A stretch of DNA of 64,000 nt from Blakeslea trispora (GCA_025331445.1 JAIWNE010000063.1:62001-126000), one strand, 5' to 3'. Positions 1 to 11,250 are shown, counted from the stretch's first letter. The notes: generated from the letters alone by a model not told the origin. Program-made: numbers and translations.

Positions 1-1085
1 GCGTGCATGCAACACCTAGTTGCCTCCTCTCCGACCTCCAATGTGATACTGTTGTCCGTAGAAGAAAAAATTAAATTGTTGATAGTAGCAGAGGATGAAG
101 TTTGTGATGATGGCTTGTAATAAAAATCTTCAAATGTTGTTGTATTGAGGCTCCAATTCGCATGTTTTTTGACTTATTGAATGGAATTTCCTAATTCAAC
201 TGCTTTTGTGCTCGAAGCTGCTCTAATGGAATGTGCTTGAAAGTTTTTTGTATCAATTCCTGCTGATTTCATCTCTGCCTTGATCCAGTTTGCAATTGTG
301 GTAGGTCTTACTGATGAAGGCTCTTTTCCTTGGTGATCAATATACGCCAAAAACAGAGTATGGTCTTCAGGTAGATGGTTTCGCTCATTCCTTGTGATTG
401 AGATGAATTTTGTCAATGTTGTCACCGGACACAACTCTGCGTCTCCTGGATATTCACTTAAGACAGTGGATTTCACCTGGCTTTCTTTTGGTTCTCTTGC
501 ATGAATCGTGACTTCCGTCTTACCCTCTTGTTCCTTTATTTTTACATCTCTACATTGCAATCTTCCAATATCTGAGCGAGGTCGCCACATAGTTGCCATG
601 CACAGTAAAAGTATCGTCTTTACTTGTAGTTGTTGTGCTTCAAGGTCTTCTGTAGGAGTCTGTTTTTGTTTTATGTAGTTGAGTAAAATAGTGATATCCC
701 AAGTAAACAGTTGTTGATGATTGGGTATCTTTACTACTGATCTTCTTTTGGCTGTAAAGAAATCTTTTATGATCGAATGTTCTGCAATTGGTTTTTGATC
801 TTCATGTAGGATATTATATACCGATGCTATTGCCGATCTTAAAGTGTTGAGGTGTTGATGACTGTATTTTTGGTTGTCGACTAAGAATGCTAATACATTG
901 TTGGGATTGTATTCGCAAGGATCTTCCCCTTTTCGAAGGCACCAATTATTCCAATGAATCCATCCATTATCATATGCTTTGTTCGTTGAAGATCGATTCT
1001 TCTTGTGTAGAAATTCTATGGTGTTGTCATCTATTTTTTGTTTCTTGCGGTAGGCGTTGATAATTTCCATGCGACTAGTGACCAT
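1..1085 (-). pseudogene. DIRS tyrosine recombinase with an in-frame stop
   Basis: This is the tyrosine recombinase that integrates the circular DNA copy of a DIRS element. I chose the ATG at 1085, which overlaps the end of the RT-RNase H frame (stop at 1031). An N-terminal SAM-like core-binding region starts with a segment rich in Lys, Trp and Asn. The catalytic part shows a WRPRSDIGRLQ-type arginine box and a HSIRAASS box (the H-x-x-R of the R-H-R-Y set). A TAA at 174-176 interrupts the frame just after HSIR. The same frame stays open beyond it and contains HANW and a DFYY segment, where the third histidine box and catalytic tyrosine belong, and then runs to the window edge. The stop therefore separates the nucleophile from the rest, and this copy should make no active recombinase unless the stop is read through. 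Confidence 0.82.
15..49 (-). repeat. DIRS inverted repeat, distal copy (ITR or internal complementary region)
   Basis: These 35 bases are the exact reverse complement of 16866-16900. The sequence overlaps the end of the recombinase frame. Positions 1-14 have no counterpart at the other end, which fits either the non-identical extension of a right ITR or the second half of an internal complementary region. Confidence 0.85.
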
Positions 1086-3100
1086 CTTTTCCCTATCTGC
1101 CAAATAATCGGTTTGTGAACCAATTTCATCCGTAATATCATTGCATACCAAAACTGACTTGGCCAGTTCGGTGTGACTAACACTACTTCTTTCAATTTTT
1201 GACGTTTTATCTCTCGCAATACTCTGGGGATCAGCTTCCATGGTGGATGGAGATATAGTCCTTTGACGTTCCAATTCTGCTGAAAGGCATCTACCGCCAT
1301 TGTTCCCGGATCCAGGTGGAGAGACCAATATAGTGGCAGTTGATGGTTGTGTCGTGCAGCAAATGCATCTATCTTCAATGACCCCCATTTCCTCTCGATT
1401 GTCTTGAACATCTTCAGTGGAATTGTCGACTCGTATAATGGTTGTTTGATTCTGCTCAGTTGGTCTGCCTTCGTGTTCTTCACCCCCGGAATGTGCTGGT
1501 AAATGACTTGAATGTTGTGATTGTTGCATATCTCTTGTATCTGAAGAGCTAGGTCTTGTAGCAATACTGATGACGTTCCCCCTGATTTTGTCGTGTACTT
1601 TAGGGCTGTCAGATTGTCGGAGAATATCTTGATTATCGAGTTTGCGCATTTTTTTGCATGGAGCTGGATTGCAAAAAGAATTGTCATTAGTTCTCTTACG
1701 TTGATTGAGTGTTGAGTTTCCTCTATCTTCCAGAGTCCGGATGTTGTTATCATTGGAGAACTGATGCCCCATCCTGTGTTCGATGCGTCTACATAAATCG
1801 TCACCTTCGGATCCTTGAATTCTGTCTTTTGTATTGGTAGACCATTGTTGATTTCTACAAACTTCTCCCACCACTCCAAATCTTGGAGGCTGGTAGAGGA
1901 CAAGTTGCAATTGCTTTCCCAGTTGTGATTTGCTTGGTGTAGTGCTTTCGCTAAGTCTCTTTGAATGTATCGGATGTGCAGTAAGGCTTCTCCTATTGCT
2001 GGGATTACTGAAGTCATCTTTCCTAGTAAGCCTGCTATCCAACGGCATGATTTTGCTGATCTCGACTTGGCTTGTTGGATTCTTCGTTTGAGATTGTTGA
2101 TCTTCAACTGTGGGACTGAGATCTTCATGGTTCTTGTGTTGAAAAGGAATCCCAGGAATTCTTGTGTCTTCTTTGGTTCCAAAATGCTCTTTTTGAAGTT
2201 GATGATGAATCCTAACTTCTCTAAATGTGAACTTACTCGTTTTGTAAGATCTTCCATTCTTGCTTTTGACTTTTCTAATAGACAGATGTCGTCCAGATAG
2301 TAAACCAGACGAATTCCTTCTCTTCTTAATGGTTCTATTGCATATCTCATTATCTTTGAGAATATTCTTGGAGCAACGCTTAGACCAAACGCTAATGACT
2401 TGTAGCGGTACACGGTTCCCAGATTTTCGAAGCTTAGGTAATCTTGAGATTCGGGGTGTATTGGGATAACTACATATGCATCTTTTAGGTCCAATTTGCA
2501 CATGTAATCGCCTTCTTCTACAATATCTCTTAGTGCAGGTACGCCTTCCATCTTGAAGTGTTCCACCTGTAAAAAGCTGTTCAGTTTTTGACAATCTAGG
2601 ATGGGTCGCCGTTTTGTTTGTTCCTGTATTGTAAAGAAATTTGAAAGGTAATTTCTGTTTTGTGAGGGTGATACCTCTATCATGTTCCCTTTTAAAAATT
2701 TTTCGATTGCTAAATTCTTGTGATGTTGCTCCTCAGCTGAAAGGTGTCTTGTTTTTTCTCTCCATGGAATTGGTTGTCGAGCGAATTGTAGTTTGTAGCC
2801 TTGTTCAATGACAGAAATCGGCCAGGTGTGATTGGTGGTTGTTTGCCAGTATGTAAGAAAATGCTGTAGTCGTCCTCCTGGGAGAATCCCATCTTCTGGT
2901 ATTTCGTAATTGTTGGTTTGTAGTGAACTGGGCGTTGGGATTAAGATCGTTGGGGTAATTATTGGCGGTGGTCTGGTTGGTTGGATTGGTGGAATTGATT
3001 TGTCTGGTTTTGCTGAGTGTGAGAGGCGGAATTGTATTGCTGGTAGTGTAACGTTGTTGTACGAGAGAAGGGGTTTTAAAAGGAATAAATATAGTTTTCT
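1031..3100 (-). CDS. DIRS reverse transcriptase-RNase H (no ATG before residue ~139)
   Basis: The frame is open from 3100 (after an in-frame stop at 3101-3103) to 1031. The first ATG is at 2683, yet the upstream part (about residues 60-138) already carries conserved-looking DIRS sequence such as the W-P-I and R-Q-P-I-P-W patches. The ATG form of 550 residues is therefore probably not the full protein, and translation may depend on the preceding gag frame. RT motifs are present: R-P-I-L-D, L-D-L-K-D-A-Y, F-G-L-S-V-A-P and the catalytic Y-L-D-D. An RNase H domain follows, with Y-V-D-A-S-N-T-G-W-G, the E of N-V-R-E-L and F-S-D-N. The C-terminus overlaps the recombinase start by about 50 bases in another frame, the usual DIRS arrangement. 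It shows no stop codon or frameshift. Confidence 0.85.
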   Translation of the reverse strand, partial: RKLYLFLLKPLLSYNNVTLPAIQFRLSHSAKPDKSIPPIQPTRPPPIITPTILIPTPSSLQTNNYEIPEDGILPGGRLQHFLTYWQTTTNHTWPISVIEQGYKLQFARQPIPWREKTRHLSAEEQHHKNLAIEKFLKGNMIEVSPSQNRNYLSNFFTIQEQTKRRPILDCQKLNSFLQVEHFKMEGVPALRDIVEEGDYMCKLDLKDAYVVIPIHPESQDYLSFENLGTVYRYKSLAFGLSVAPRIFSKIMRYAIEPLRREGIRLVYYLDDICLLEKSKARMEDLTKRVSSHLEKLGFIINFKKSILEPKKTQEFLGFLFNTRTMKISVPQLKINNLKRRIQQAKSRSAKSCRWIAGLLGKMTSVIPAIGEALLHIRYIQRDLAKALHQANHNWESNCNLSSTSLQDLEWWEKFVEINNGLPIQKTEFKDPKVTIYVDASNTGWGISSPMITTSGLWKIEETQHSINVRELMTILFAIQLHAKKCANSIIKIFSDNLTALKYTTKSGGTSSVLLQDLALQIQEICNNHNIQVIYQHIPGVKNTKADQLSRIKQPLYESTIPLKMFKTIERKWGSLKIDAFAARHNHQLPLYWSLHLDPGTMAVDAFQQNWNVKGLYLHPPWKLIPRVLREIKRQKLKEVVLVTPNWPSQFWYAMILRMKLVHKPIIWQIGKRWSLVAWKLSTPTARNKK

Positions 3101-3103
3101 TTA

Positions 3104-3800
3104 GAGAATATATGAATGTGTTAATCTTAACGACTTGGTTATTCAGATATAAGTAATGACTATGATAGTCTTTAGTAGTAGACTTGTTTAGTTTTATGAG
3201 GAAAAGTAAGAGAAAGGTAAAAAGAACAGTTCAATCCCATTGGACTTGGTTATTCAGGAACTATGGTAGTTTTAGAAGCAGACTTGTTTAGTTGTAGAAG
3301 TATGAAAAATAAAAAGAATAGTTCAATCCTAATGGACTTGGTAATTCAATAACTATGATAGTCTTATATGGCAGACTTGTTTAGTTGTTAGTAATATAAA
3401 AGGTGAAGAGAACTGATTAATCCTAAAGGACTTGGTAGTTCAATAAACTATGGTAGTCTTATATCGCAGACTTGTTTAGTTTGGGTAACGAAAAGTGAAA
3501 TCGAATATGTTAATCTGATAGACTTGTTTATTCGAAGGTTAACTATGGTAGTCTTATATGGCAGACTTGTTTAGTTTAACGTGTAGTAATTGAAGAAAAT
3601 ATAAAGAAAAGAAAAATACAAGGAAAAGAAAAATACAAAGAAAATATAAAGAAAGAAAAGTATAAAGAAAAATAAAGTCTCGAAGGACAAAAAGATCCGT
3701 ATGGGATAAGTTAGGTAGAAATAGAATAGATGAGAACGAAGCTGATTTTTATTGAGAGAGAAAAAAAAAGAGATATTTATAAAAAAGAAAAAATAGCCAG
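3104..3800. repeat. DIRS gag-RT spacer with a ~95-bp tandem repeat
   Basis: This 700-base non-coding stretch lies between gag and RT inside the DIRS element. Positions 3117-3580 hold five imperfect copies of a unit of about 95 bases, each ending in GACTTGTTTAGTT (cores near 3182, 3282, 3375, 3470 and 3565). Positions 3585-3795 are strongly purine-rich on the plus strand (AAAGAAAA-type runs). I see no credible gene here. Confidence 0.75.
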
Positions 3801-3825
3801 TCACCCAGAGAAGGTGTTACAGTAG
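3801..3825 (-). pseudogene. C-terminal end of DIRS gag, separated by the gypsy-1 insertion
   Basis: Joining 15985 to 3820 across gypsy-1 keeps the gag frame open for six more residues to a TGA at 3801-3803. This short piece was the original end of gag. The AGTAG at 3821-3825 is the left copy of the gypsy-1 target duplication. Confidence 0.7.
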
Positions 3826-3954
3826 TGTAAGAGTTCAGCTCTTAAATCACAAGTCACACAAAGCACTTAGTGTTTGAATTCAAATATATAATTTTAATTG
3901 TAACAATAAATAAAACTTAGTTCTTTTCTATATTAAGACTTTGGCCCTCTTACA
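3826..3954 (+). repeat. gypsy-1 left LTR (129 bp)
   Basis: It starts TGTAAGAG and ends CTCTTACA, an 8-base terminal inverted repeat, preceded by the AGTAG duplication. The following CTGGTGGAGAAGC (from 3955) is where the primer binding site should be; I could not assign the tRNA. Confidence 0.92.
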
Positions 3955-4005
3955 CTGGTGGAGAAGCTAAAATTTGTATACAAACAAAGGATTTCCTAAT
4001 TGAAA

Positions 4006-7000
4006 ATGTCAGACAACAAACAGTTTGGGGAGGAGGAGAATATTTGGAGCCTTAGTAACTTAGCCCGAAGTCTCCTCAATACTCAAGACCAGCAAGTTTT
4101 CAAACAGGAACAACCCCTGGGCATGCAACATCAGCTAGAAAATCTTGATGTTAATGTCAAAACCGAATTGGAGGCCAGATTTGCAGAGCAAGATCGGCAA
4201 TGGAGAATTCGCTATGAGGCATTGCAAGCAGTTCTAGTAGAAAAAGAGCAAAGCTTGATGACCTTACAACAGGAATTCCAACAATTCGTTGAGCAGCAAA
4301 GAGAAATTCGACTTAGACAAGGATCAGAATTTGATGCGGAACTCAAAAACAGAGAGGGGCAAATTAAACAAAATTTTAATTTGAAATTGCGATTGATCTC
4401 GAATGAGAAAGGCCAATTGGAAACAACAAAGTCAAGATTAGAAGCACGAGTAATCGATCAAGAGAAGATTATCGCAGAACTCCAAGATCATCTGAACCAT
4501 AGCGCTTTAAAGATGGAGGAGATGATCAGTAAACAGACAGTTCAACAGACTTATCAGAGGCCTGTTAGCGCACAATCAATTCGGCACCAAACCGCAGACG
4601 AGGAGAGTGGATCAGAATATAGCACTCCGTCCACCCAACAGTCAAACGGTACCCAACGCTATCATGCCATACACACTCAAAATACACAAATGTTTGAGAA
4701 CGGTATGAGTACTGGAAACCAGAGTCGCAAAAGAATCCATCCAGTTCCTGTTTTTAAGGGTACAGAAAAAGAGGATTCCTATGAATGGCTGTTGACTTTT
4801 GAAAAGCTGGTGGATTACTATCAATGAGATGACAAACAATCATTGAGTGAATTCATGATGGCTTTACAGGGTCCAGCGGGATTATGGTGGGATGGCAGAA
4901 AAGAAGAACTTCGTTCAGGTTCATTCAAGGATGCAAGAAAAGCTTTTTGTGATTTCTTTGGAGGAGGACTACAAGCACAAAGCAGAGCCTTAGCCAATAT
5001 TGACTCTATGAAACAAGGTTCTGAATCAATGGTGTCCTTCGGTCCTAAGTTATTAATAGAAATAACCAGAATTACAGAAGAAACTCACATCCAATTGTAT
5101 TTCTTTTATCGCATTATTAACAATGCGTTAGCAGATAGAATTGCTCTAGCAGAACCTGAGAGTTTGCAAGAGGCTGTAGCTTATGGTGTGCGCTTAGAAC
5201 GAAATGCAAAAGAGCGTCGCATTGCTCGTTTGGGAACTTCTGGACCAGGCTCTTCAAGCGCAGTTAACCCATTACTACAAAGCACCGCTGGTGATAACCC
5301 TACCAACATACAACCGATGGAAGGGGTGGTTCATGGCACCATAAATGCCCAGAATCAAAAGATGACCAAGCGTATCAAAGGTAACTGTAATCACTGTGGT
5401 AAAAAAGGTCATAAAGCGGTAGACTGCTATAGCAAGCGCAATGAAAACCACAGGGGGAGGCCTGTCAAACAAAACACACAAGCAGTAAAGGACCATGCCG
5501 AAACAGAAGGGGAAGAGGAAGAATCCAATCTTTTTGAAAGGCTATATTTCACTTCCACACAAGCAGTGGTATATGCAAGCAATGTAGCCACACACTCAAT
5601 GGAAGTGGTATACTCCGATGATCCTAGAAGATTTGCAGTAACAGCAAAGATTAGAGATCAAGACGTGGGTGTGTTAGCTGATACAGGTGCCATGATCAGT
5701 ACAATCAACAGAAGAGTAGCAGATGACCTAGGCTTGAAACTAGACGATGAAACTGATTCTTGTATTGAATATGGAAACAAGTCCAGAGAAATAGTAAACA
5801 AGTCTACAAAGGTATCAATGAAAATAGATGGACAAGACTATGAGTGCAAGTTCTTGGTAGTGAACAAACAAAATGTACCTATCATTTTAGGAATGGATTT
5901 CTTTATTGCAGCTGATGTAACAGTATATCCGGCAAAGAAGCTATTCATTCCAGGAGCAAAACTAAGAGACATACAAGAAACTGAGAAGACAACAGTAGTT
6001 GCAGTACAACTGGATGTTCAAGACCCTGAAGAAGAATTAGCTTTGAAGAAGAAATATCCAAATGTCTTTAAAATAATGGAGAGACAGGCAATTACTAATG
6101 CTCCAGTAGAACATGTCATTGATACAGGAAATGCTCAACCAATAGTCAAGAGAGGAAGAAGGCTTTCGCCTAAAGAAAAGAAGGTGCTGTTAGAAAAAGT
6201 CCAAAAGATGCTAGATGCGGGTGTGGTAAGAATAAGCAACAGTCCTTGGTGCTCACCTCCGGTGTTGGTTCCAAAACCAAATAAAACATGGAGATTGTGT
6301 AATAACTTTATTGCATTGAACTTCATAACACGCAAGGATAAATGGCCATTACCAAGAATGGAAGAATTGGTGGATAACCTAACAGGAGCAATCTGGTTCT
6401 CATCCATAGACTTGAAAGCAGGTTATTGGCACATACCCATTAGGGAAGAGGACAAATGCAAGACCGCATTTATAGCAGGGGACCTTCTGGTAGAATACAA
6501 CGTGATGCCTTTCGGTCTTACAAATGCACCCTCGACATTCGCACGCTTCATGCACACAATCCTGGGTCAAGTAAAAAACACAATCATTTACTTAGATGAT
6601 ATTTTGATTTATAGCAAAACAAAAGAAGAAAATATCAAGACTGTAGATGAGGTGTTCAGAATACTTGACAAATGGAATTTGAAGGTGAACCTGGAGAAAT
6701 GCAAGTTATTTCAAAAGAAGCAAAATTTCTTGGTTTCATAGTCTCCGGTTCTGGCATTAGAAGCAATCCTGGTAAAGCAGATCCAATTGAGAAGATGATA
6801 GCTCCCAAGAATATAAAAGAGTTGCAGCAATTCTTAGGTCTATGCACTTTCTATCACAGATTTATCAAAAATCTATCTCAAATGGCAAGCCCTCTGTATA
6901 AGCTATTACAAAAAGATGTTACGTGGAAATGGAGTGAACGAGAAGATCGGGTTTTTCAAGAACTCAAGAAAACTCTTGTCTTATTACCTGAACTAGCTTA

Positions 7001-9041
7001 CCCGGATAGCAACTTACCGTATGAAATACATTGCGACGCTTCCGACACTGGCTTAGGTGCAGTATTAGTCCAAAACGGAAGACCGGTTGCATTTGCAAGC
7101 AAGACATTGAACAAAGCTCAAAGAAACTATTCCACTACGGAACGAGAATGTCTAGCGGTAGCATGGGCTTTACAGCATTTCCATTGCTACGTCCATGGTT
7201 GTCACTCATTGGTAATCCATACGGATCATGCCGCGTTGAAGCAAATTCTATCCACAAAAGAACCCAAAGGACGTATTGCTAGATGGGTTATGGACATCAC
7301 TAGCTATGATTTTTCTGTTGTGCATATCAAGGGAATTAACAACAAAGACGCTGATGCATTAAGTAGACTATGCATTGCTGCTATTGCCATACATAGCCAA
7401 GTAGAAAAAATCCTCACTCCAGGTAGAATTGCAGAAGAACAGAAGACTGACAGAGCATTGCAAGAATGCCTGAGCAGAGATCTACAGCAAGACGTGTCCT
7501 TGAGGAACAACATTTGGTACAAGCGTTTGGACGACACCACTTGGGTAATCTGGCTCCCGGATTCACTGGTGCATCATTTTCTCTACCTTTGTCATGATAC
7601 TCCTACAGCTGGTCATTTAGGGAGGGAGAAGACGGTAGCAAGAGTAAAAGAAAATGCATGGTGGCCAACATGGTATCAAGACACAGTTGAGTATGTGAAG
7701 AGATGTGACAAGTGCATCAGACACAAGGCACCCACACACAAATACATCAATTTGAAGAGCATCCAACCTGGAGAAGCAGGTGAAATCTGGGCCGCTGATG
7801 TAGCTTTCTCGCCAGAATCCACAAGAGGAAACAAATACCTGTTAGTATTTATGGAATACCTAACCAGATGGGTTATCACAGTTCCCCTCAAGTCATTCGA
7901 TTCGAACACAGTAGCAGATGTGTTGCTGTACTCAATCGTCTTGATATTTGGTACCCCCAAGAAGTGGATTACAGACAACGGTAAAAATTTTATATCAAGC
8001 GCCATGCAGTTAGTCAGCAAGAGACTAGGAATACAGAAAGTAGAAACAAGTGTTGAACATCCGGAGAGCGATGACTTAGTTGAGAGAATGAACAGATCAG
8101 TCAAGTCTTCTTTGGCTACATTTGTCGAAAACAAACCAGAAGAATGGGACTGTAGCAGAATGCCTAAATATAATTGATCTATTATTACATATATCCATAC
8201 ATACCTTTCAGATCTAAGCCTATAGAAATCAGTTATTTCATTACTGAGTCATATACCATCATTGGATAGCTAATTGCATACCAATGGATATAGAACACTT
8301 AGAAAAGCTTAACATGATATTATAGAGAGAATAGCAGAGAAAATAGGAATGATAGTTATTACTGTAATTACTATAAACAATATAAGATTACGCTCAGGAA
8401 CTATCGGAAATAATATGATCACTCAACTTCAGGAACGTAACAAAATCATATAAATAGTCTTTAGTGAATTAAGATAGAAGCTTTAGACTACTTTGGAAAT
8501 AAAGACCATTCTAGTCGACTTAGTTTTTTTTTTTATTATTTTTTTATTTTATTACAGGGACAACTACTTACCTTTCGTCACGTTTGCTATCAACACCAGT
8601 AAACAAGCGTCAACACAGTTTAGTCCGTTTGAAGCTATGTTTGGAAGAAAACCTGTCTTGCCTCAACTGAATGGTGAAGTAACTACCACATTCAAAACTT
8701 ACACTGCAGAATCTTGGTATCATCATCTCAATCATTACTTGCCTATTCTACACAACCAAATCAAAGTAAATATACAAACAAGTCAAGAGCGTCAACAAAA
8801 ATACTTCAACAAGAACAGAAAATTCAAAGAAGCAATTCATGTTGGTGATTTTGTATATAAGATCAAAATGAAATCTGAATGGAAATTTCCCGCTCCAAAG
8901 TTCACTGGTCCATGGATGGTTGTCAAAGTCACTTCAGATGGCCTGAGCATGAAGCTGGAAAGAAAAGACCAAAAGAACAGATTAGTAACTACAACTGCTA
9001 ATCTTCGAGATGTTTACAAGAAGCATCCTACTAGTGACTAA
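4006..9041 (+). pseudogene. gypsy-1 gag-pol polyprotein, disrupted
   Basis: I start it at the ATG at 4006. Gag has a coiled-coil N-terminal half rich in Gln and Glu (to about residue 190), a capsid-like region and one zinc knuckle (CNHCGKKGHKAVDC, near 5388-5430). Protease shows L-A-D-T-G-A. RT shows S-S-I-D-L-K-A-G-Y and the catalytic Y-L-D-D near 6590. RNase H shows C-D-A-S-D-T-G and Y-S-T-T-E-R-E. Integrase has an H-H-C-C finger (H-D-T-P...C-D-K-C) and a D-D-E core with I-T-D-N-G. Three breaks: an in-frame TGA at 4825-4827 in gag, a frameshift in an A-rich stretch near 6715-6722 just after the RT palm, and a solo LTR at 8151-8556 inside integrase. Solo LTR plus duplication add 411 bases, so the frame is the same on both sides. 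Confidence 0.9.
8151..8556. repeat. Solo LTR A inside gypsy-1 integrase
   Basis: A 406-base segment starting TGTAGCAG and ending ATTACA, flanked by the 5-base direct repeat GGGAC (8146-8150 and 8557-8561). It has no coding content, and the integrase reading resumes exactly after the second GGGAC. TG...CA ends with a 5-base duplication identify a lone LTR left by recombination. Its orientation is unknown, and its family is unlike the other LTRs here. Confidence 0.85.
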
Positions 9042-9059
9042 GAGCTTAAGAGGGGATAA

Positions 9060-9184
9060 TGTAAGAGTTCAGCTCTTAAATCACAAGTCACACAAAGCAC
9101 TTAGTGTTTGAATTCAAATATATAATTTTAATTGTAACAATAAATAAAACTTAGTTCTTTTCTATATTAAGACTTTGGCCCTCT
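9060..9184 (+). repeat. gypsy-1 right LTR, main part
   Basis: Matches 3826-3950 by eye. It is preceded by the purine-rich AAGAGGGGATAA tract. It breaks off at CCTCT where gypsy-2 inserted, and its last bases are at 15976-15984 (CCTCTTACA, including the duplicated CCTCT). Confidence 0.92.
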
Positions 9185-9775
9185 TGTTGTGAACATTTAG
9201 AATCTATATACTGATTACGAAATAAATGATACAAAGTATTATTATACATACTATATCTGGACATAGAGTCTAGAATAGAACTAGAGTAACTGTAATAGAT
9301 CAATGTCTACTTCATCTATCTATCCTTTAGAGATCGATTCTAATATGATGCTAACTTGAGAAACAAATTGGATCATATATCAAATAGACCAATTGGCTCT
9401 CGGGACTCAGACCTTATCGATGTGGATAAACTATTGATATCAGCTATACCGAATCAGAATTGATGTGACAATGAAAATGACAAGATGGTGCTAAAGAACT
9501 TATTAAAACAATTTTTTCTATCTTACCATCTCAGATCAGCTATGACCTGAGAGCTGAGTAGACTGAATATCTGAGACATGGTCAATGATATAGTGTTCCG
9601 TATCCTCGATATTAAAATAGATTCCCTGATCATCTCTAGATGATAGAATCAGTTTATCCGACCTAAGATATAAATACCTAGATATTCCATAGCTATAAAC
9701 GACATCTGATTTTTCTTTAATAAACCCATACGAGTTCTAAAGGATTTCTTTGTTTCTTCCATTACCTTCACAACA
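9185..9775 (+). repeat. gypsy-2 left LTR (591 bp)
   Basis: Near-identical to 15385-15975 and the same length. Terminal TGTTGTGAA/TTCACAACA inverted repeat. Confidence 0.93.
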
Positions 9776-9804
9776 TTTTTTTCCTTTAATTGCTCGAGAA
9801 CAAG

Positions 9805-11250
9805 ATGTCGGATAACGAAGAAAAACGCAAGAAAACAATTACTGATGCTGATGTACAAGGAGGCGCTCCACCCAAGGATACTTCTTCTGACATGGAAATA
9901 TCTGATGACTTCGAGTTGGAGGACTTTTCTGTTTCTGGTTCGGTTTCTGGCTGCATAATCCAAGAAAAAGGCTCTGTCGGGGATAGCTTGACTGCTTTGA
10001 GAGGTCAGATGGCCAAGGTGATCGCTGACTATAGTAGAGCAAGACTAGCCCAAGATGACAAGAAGGCTGATGACTGTCTAGTTGAGATCCAAAAACTCAA
10101 GTCGGGTATCAAGTCTCTGGTTGAATGTCAAGCAATGCTAGGAAACATTGATACACCTATGACTCCAACTGTAGTCAAGTCTGGTTCTGGTTCCTCTGGT
10201 CTGTCGTTGAGTAGAAGAGACTTACCCAAATATCAGTTGCTCTCTAACTCCCATAAACCTTTTCCAAATGAGGAGGCATTTGAATCTGACGAGCACTTCC
10301 TCAGAACCTTTGAAAATGTCATCTACTCTTCATCTCAAGAAATCGAGTTGGTCTGGAAACGCTACATTCCCCTTTGTCTGCCCTTTGGAAATGACGCCTG
10401 GACTCAAACCACCTTGATCAATTGTACCACCTGGAGTGAGGCTCGGAATGTCTTCAAGAGACACTTTGGATCAAAATTCAAGGCTAGAGAATACAACACT
10501 CAAGTTTTCACGATGACCATGAAAAATAGCGAGTCCATTGGTGTGTACACTAATAAGTTTCTCCAAACTGTCTACAATGCTGGTATTCCCAAGGATGATC
10601 CTCGTGTGGCTGACAGGTTTTTGGCTTCTCTGACTCCCCCGGTTCAAACATTGACTCGACTGGCTTGCATGCATCATTTGGGACGACAAGAAGAGGAGAA
10701 TAATTCCTGGACGGTTGAGAACATTGCCGGTATAGCTAGAGACATCTTGGGAGATAATCCTGCCAAACACAATCCTGCTACTTCTTTGCTGCCTGGTGGT
10801 GCTGGTTTCAACTTTGTTGGTGCGACTGGTCGTAGGTCCTATGCCCAAGCTGCCGAGAATACTACTGCTGGTACTAGTAACGTCCCTAGAGCTGAACAAA
10901 GAAGAAGACAAGAGAGAAATCAACCATATAATAAGAATGACAAGAAATTTTTCTGCAAGATGCATGGTAGCAATACTACACATGGAACTGAAAACTGTTA
11001 CACCATTACGAAGCAAAAACAAGTTGGACAAGAGAAGCCTGCTGAGGCCAAAACTATTCCTTGCCGCTATTGTGGTGAACCATATCGATCCGGACACAAG
11101 TGTGCCAGGAGAAATGTACTTGCTCTCGCTGCTTCCAAGGAAGACAGACCAGAAGACAAGGATGAGACAGACGATGCCGCTGAAAAGATGGCCACGGATG
11201 ATTGCTTTGACTGTAAGTATACAGATGAGAATATGTTGAAAGATGCATGA
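9805..11250 (+). CDS. gypsy-2 gag, ending in a leaky-type UGA
   Basis: Structural protein of 481 residues from the ATG at 9805, 30 bases after the LTR. The N-terminus is acidic and Ser/Gly-rich, followed by a capsid-like domain (about residues 150-300). Two metal-binding patches follow: C-K-M-H-G...H...C and C-R-Y-C-G-E-P-Y-R-S-G-H-K-C. It ends at a TGA (11248-11250) followed by CTA, and the same frame continues into protease without a break. UGA followed by CUA is a known readthrough context, so the stop probably sets the Gag to Gag-Pol ratio. No other lesion is visible. Confidence 0.87.
   Translation: MSDNEEKRKKTITDADVQGGAPPKDTSSDMEISDDFELEDFSVSGSVSGCIIQEKGSVGDSLTALRGQMAKVIADYSRARLAQDDKKADDCLVEIQKLKSGIKSLVECQAMLGNIDTPMTPTVVKSGSGSSGLSLSRRDLPKYQLLSNSHKPFPNEEAFESDEHFLRTFENVIYSSSQEIELVWKRYIPLCLPFGNDAWTQTTLINCTTWSEARNVFKRHFGSKFKAREYNTQVFTMTMKNSESIGVYTNKFLQTVYNAGIPKDDPRVADRFLASLTPPVQTLTRLACMHHLGRQEEENNSWTVENIAGIARDILGDNPAKHNPATSLLPGGAGFNFVGATGRRSYAQAAENTTAGTSNVPRAEQRRRQERNQPYNKNDKKFFCKMHGSNTTHGTENCYTITKQKQVGQEKPAEAKTIPCRYCGEPYRSGHKCARRNVLALAASKEDRPEDKDETDDAAEKMATDDCFDCKYTDENMLKDA

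Noticed and set aside
174..2594. A single 806-residue minus-strand protein
   Set aside because: The first ~500 codons overlap the RT-RNase H gene in another frame and have a random, Ser/Arg-rich composition. Only the part from about 1085 is recombinase.
4822..4845. In-frame TGA in gypsy-1 gag as programmed readthrough
   Set aside because: It falls in the middle of the capsid region, not at the gag-pol border, and is followed by GAT, not a leaky context. A mutation is simpler.
10471..11097. 208-residue minus-strand frame opposite gypsy-2 gag
   Set aside because: Antisense shadow of gag with no motif.
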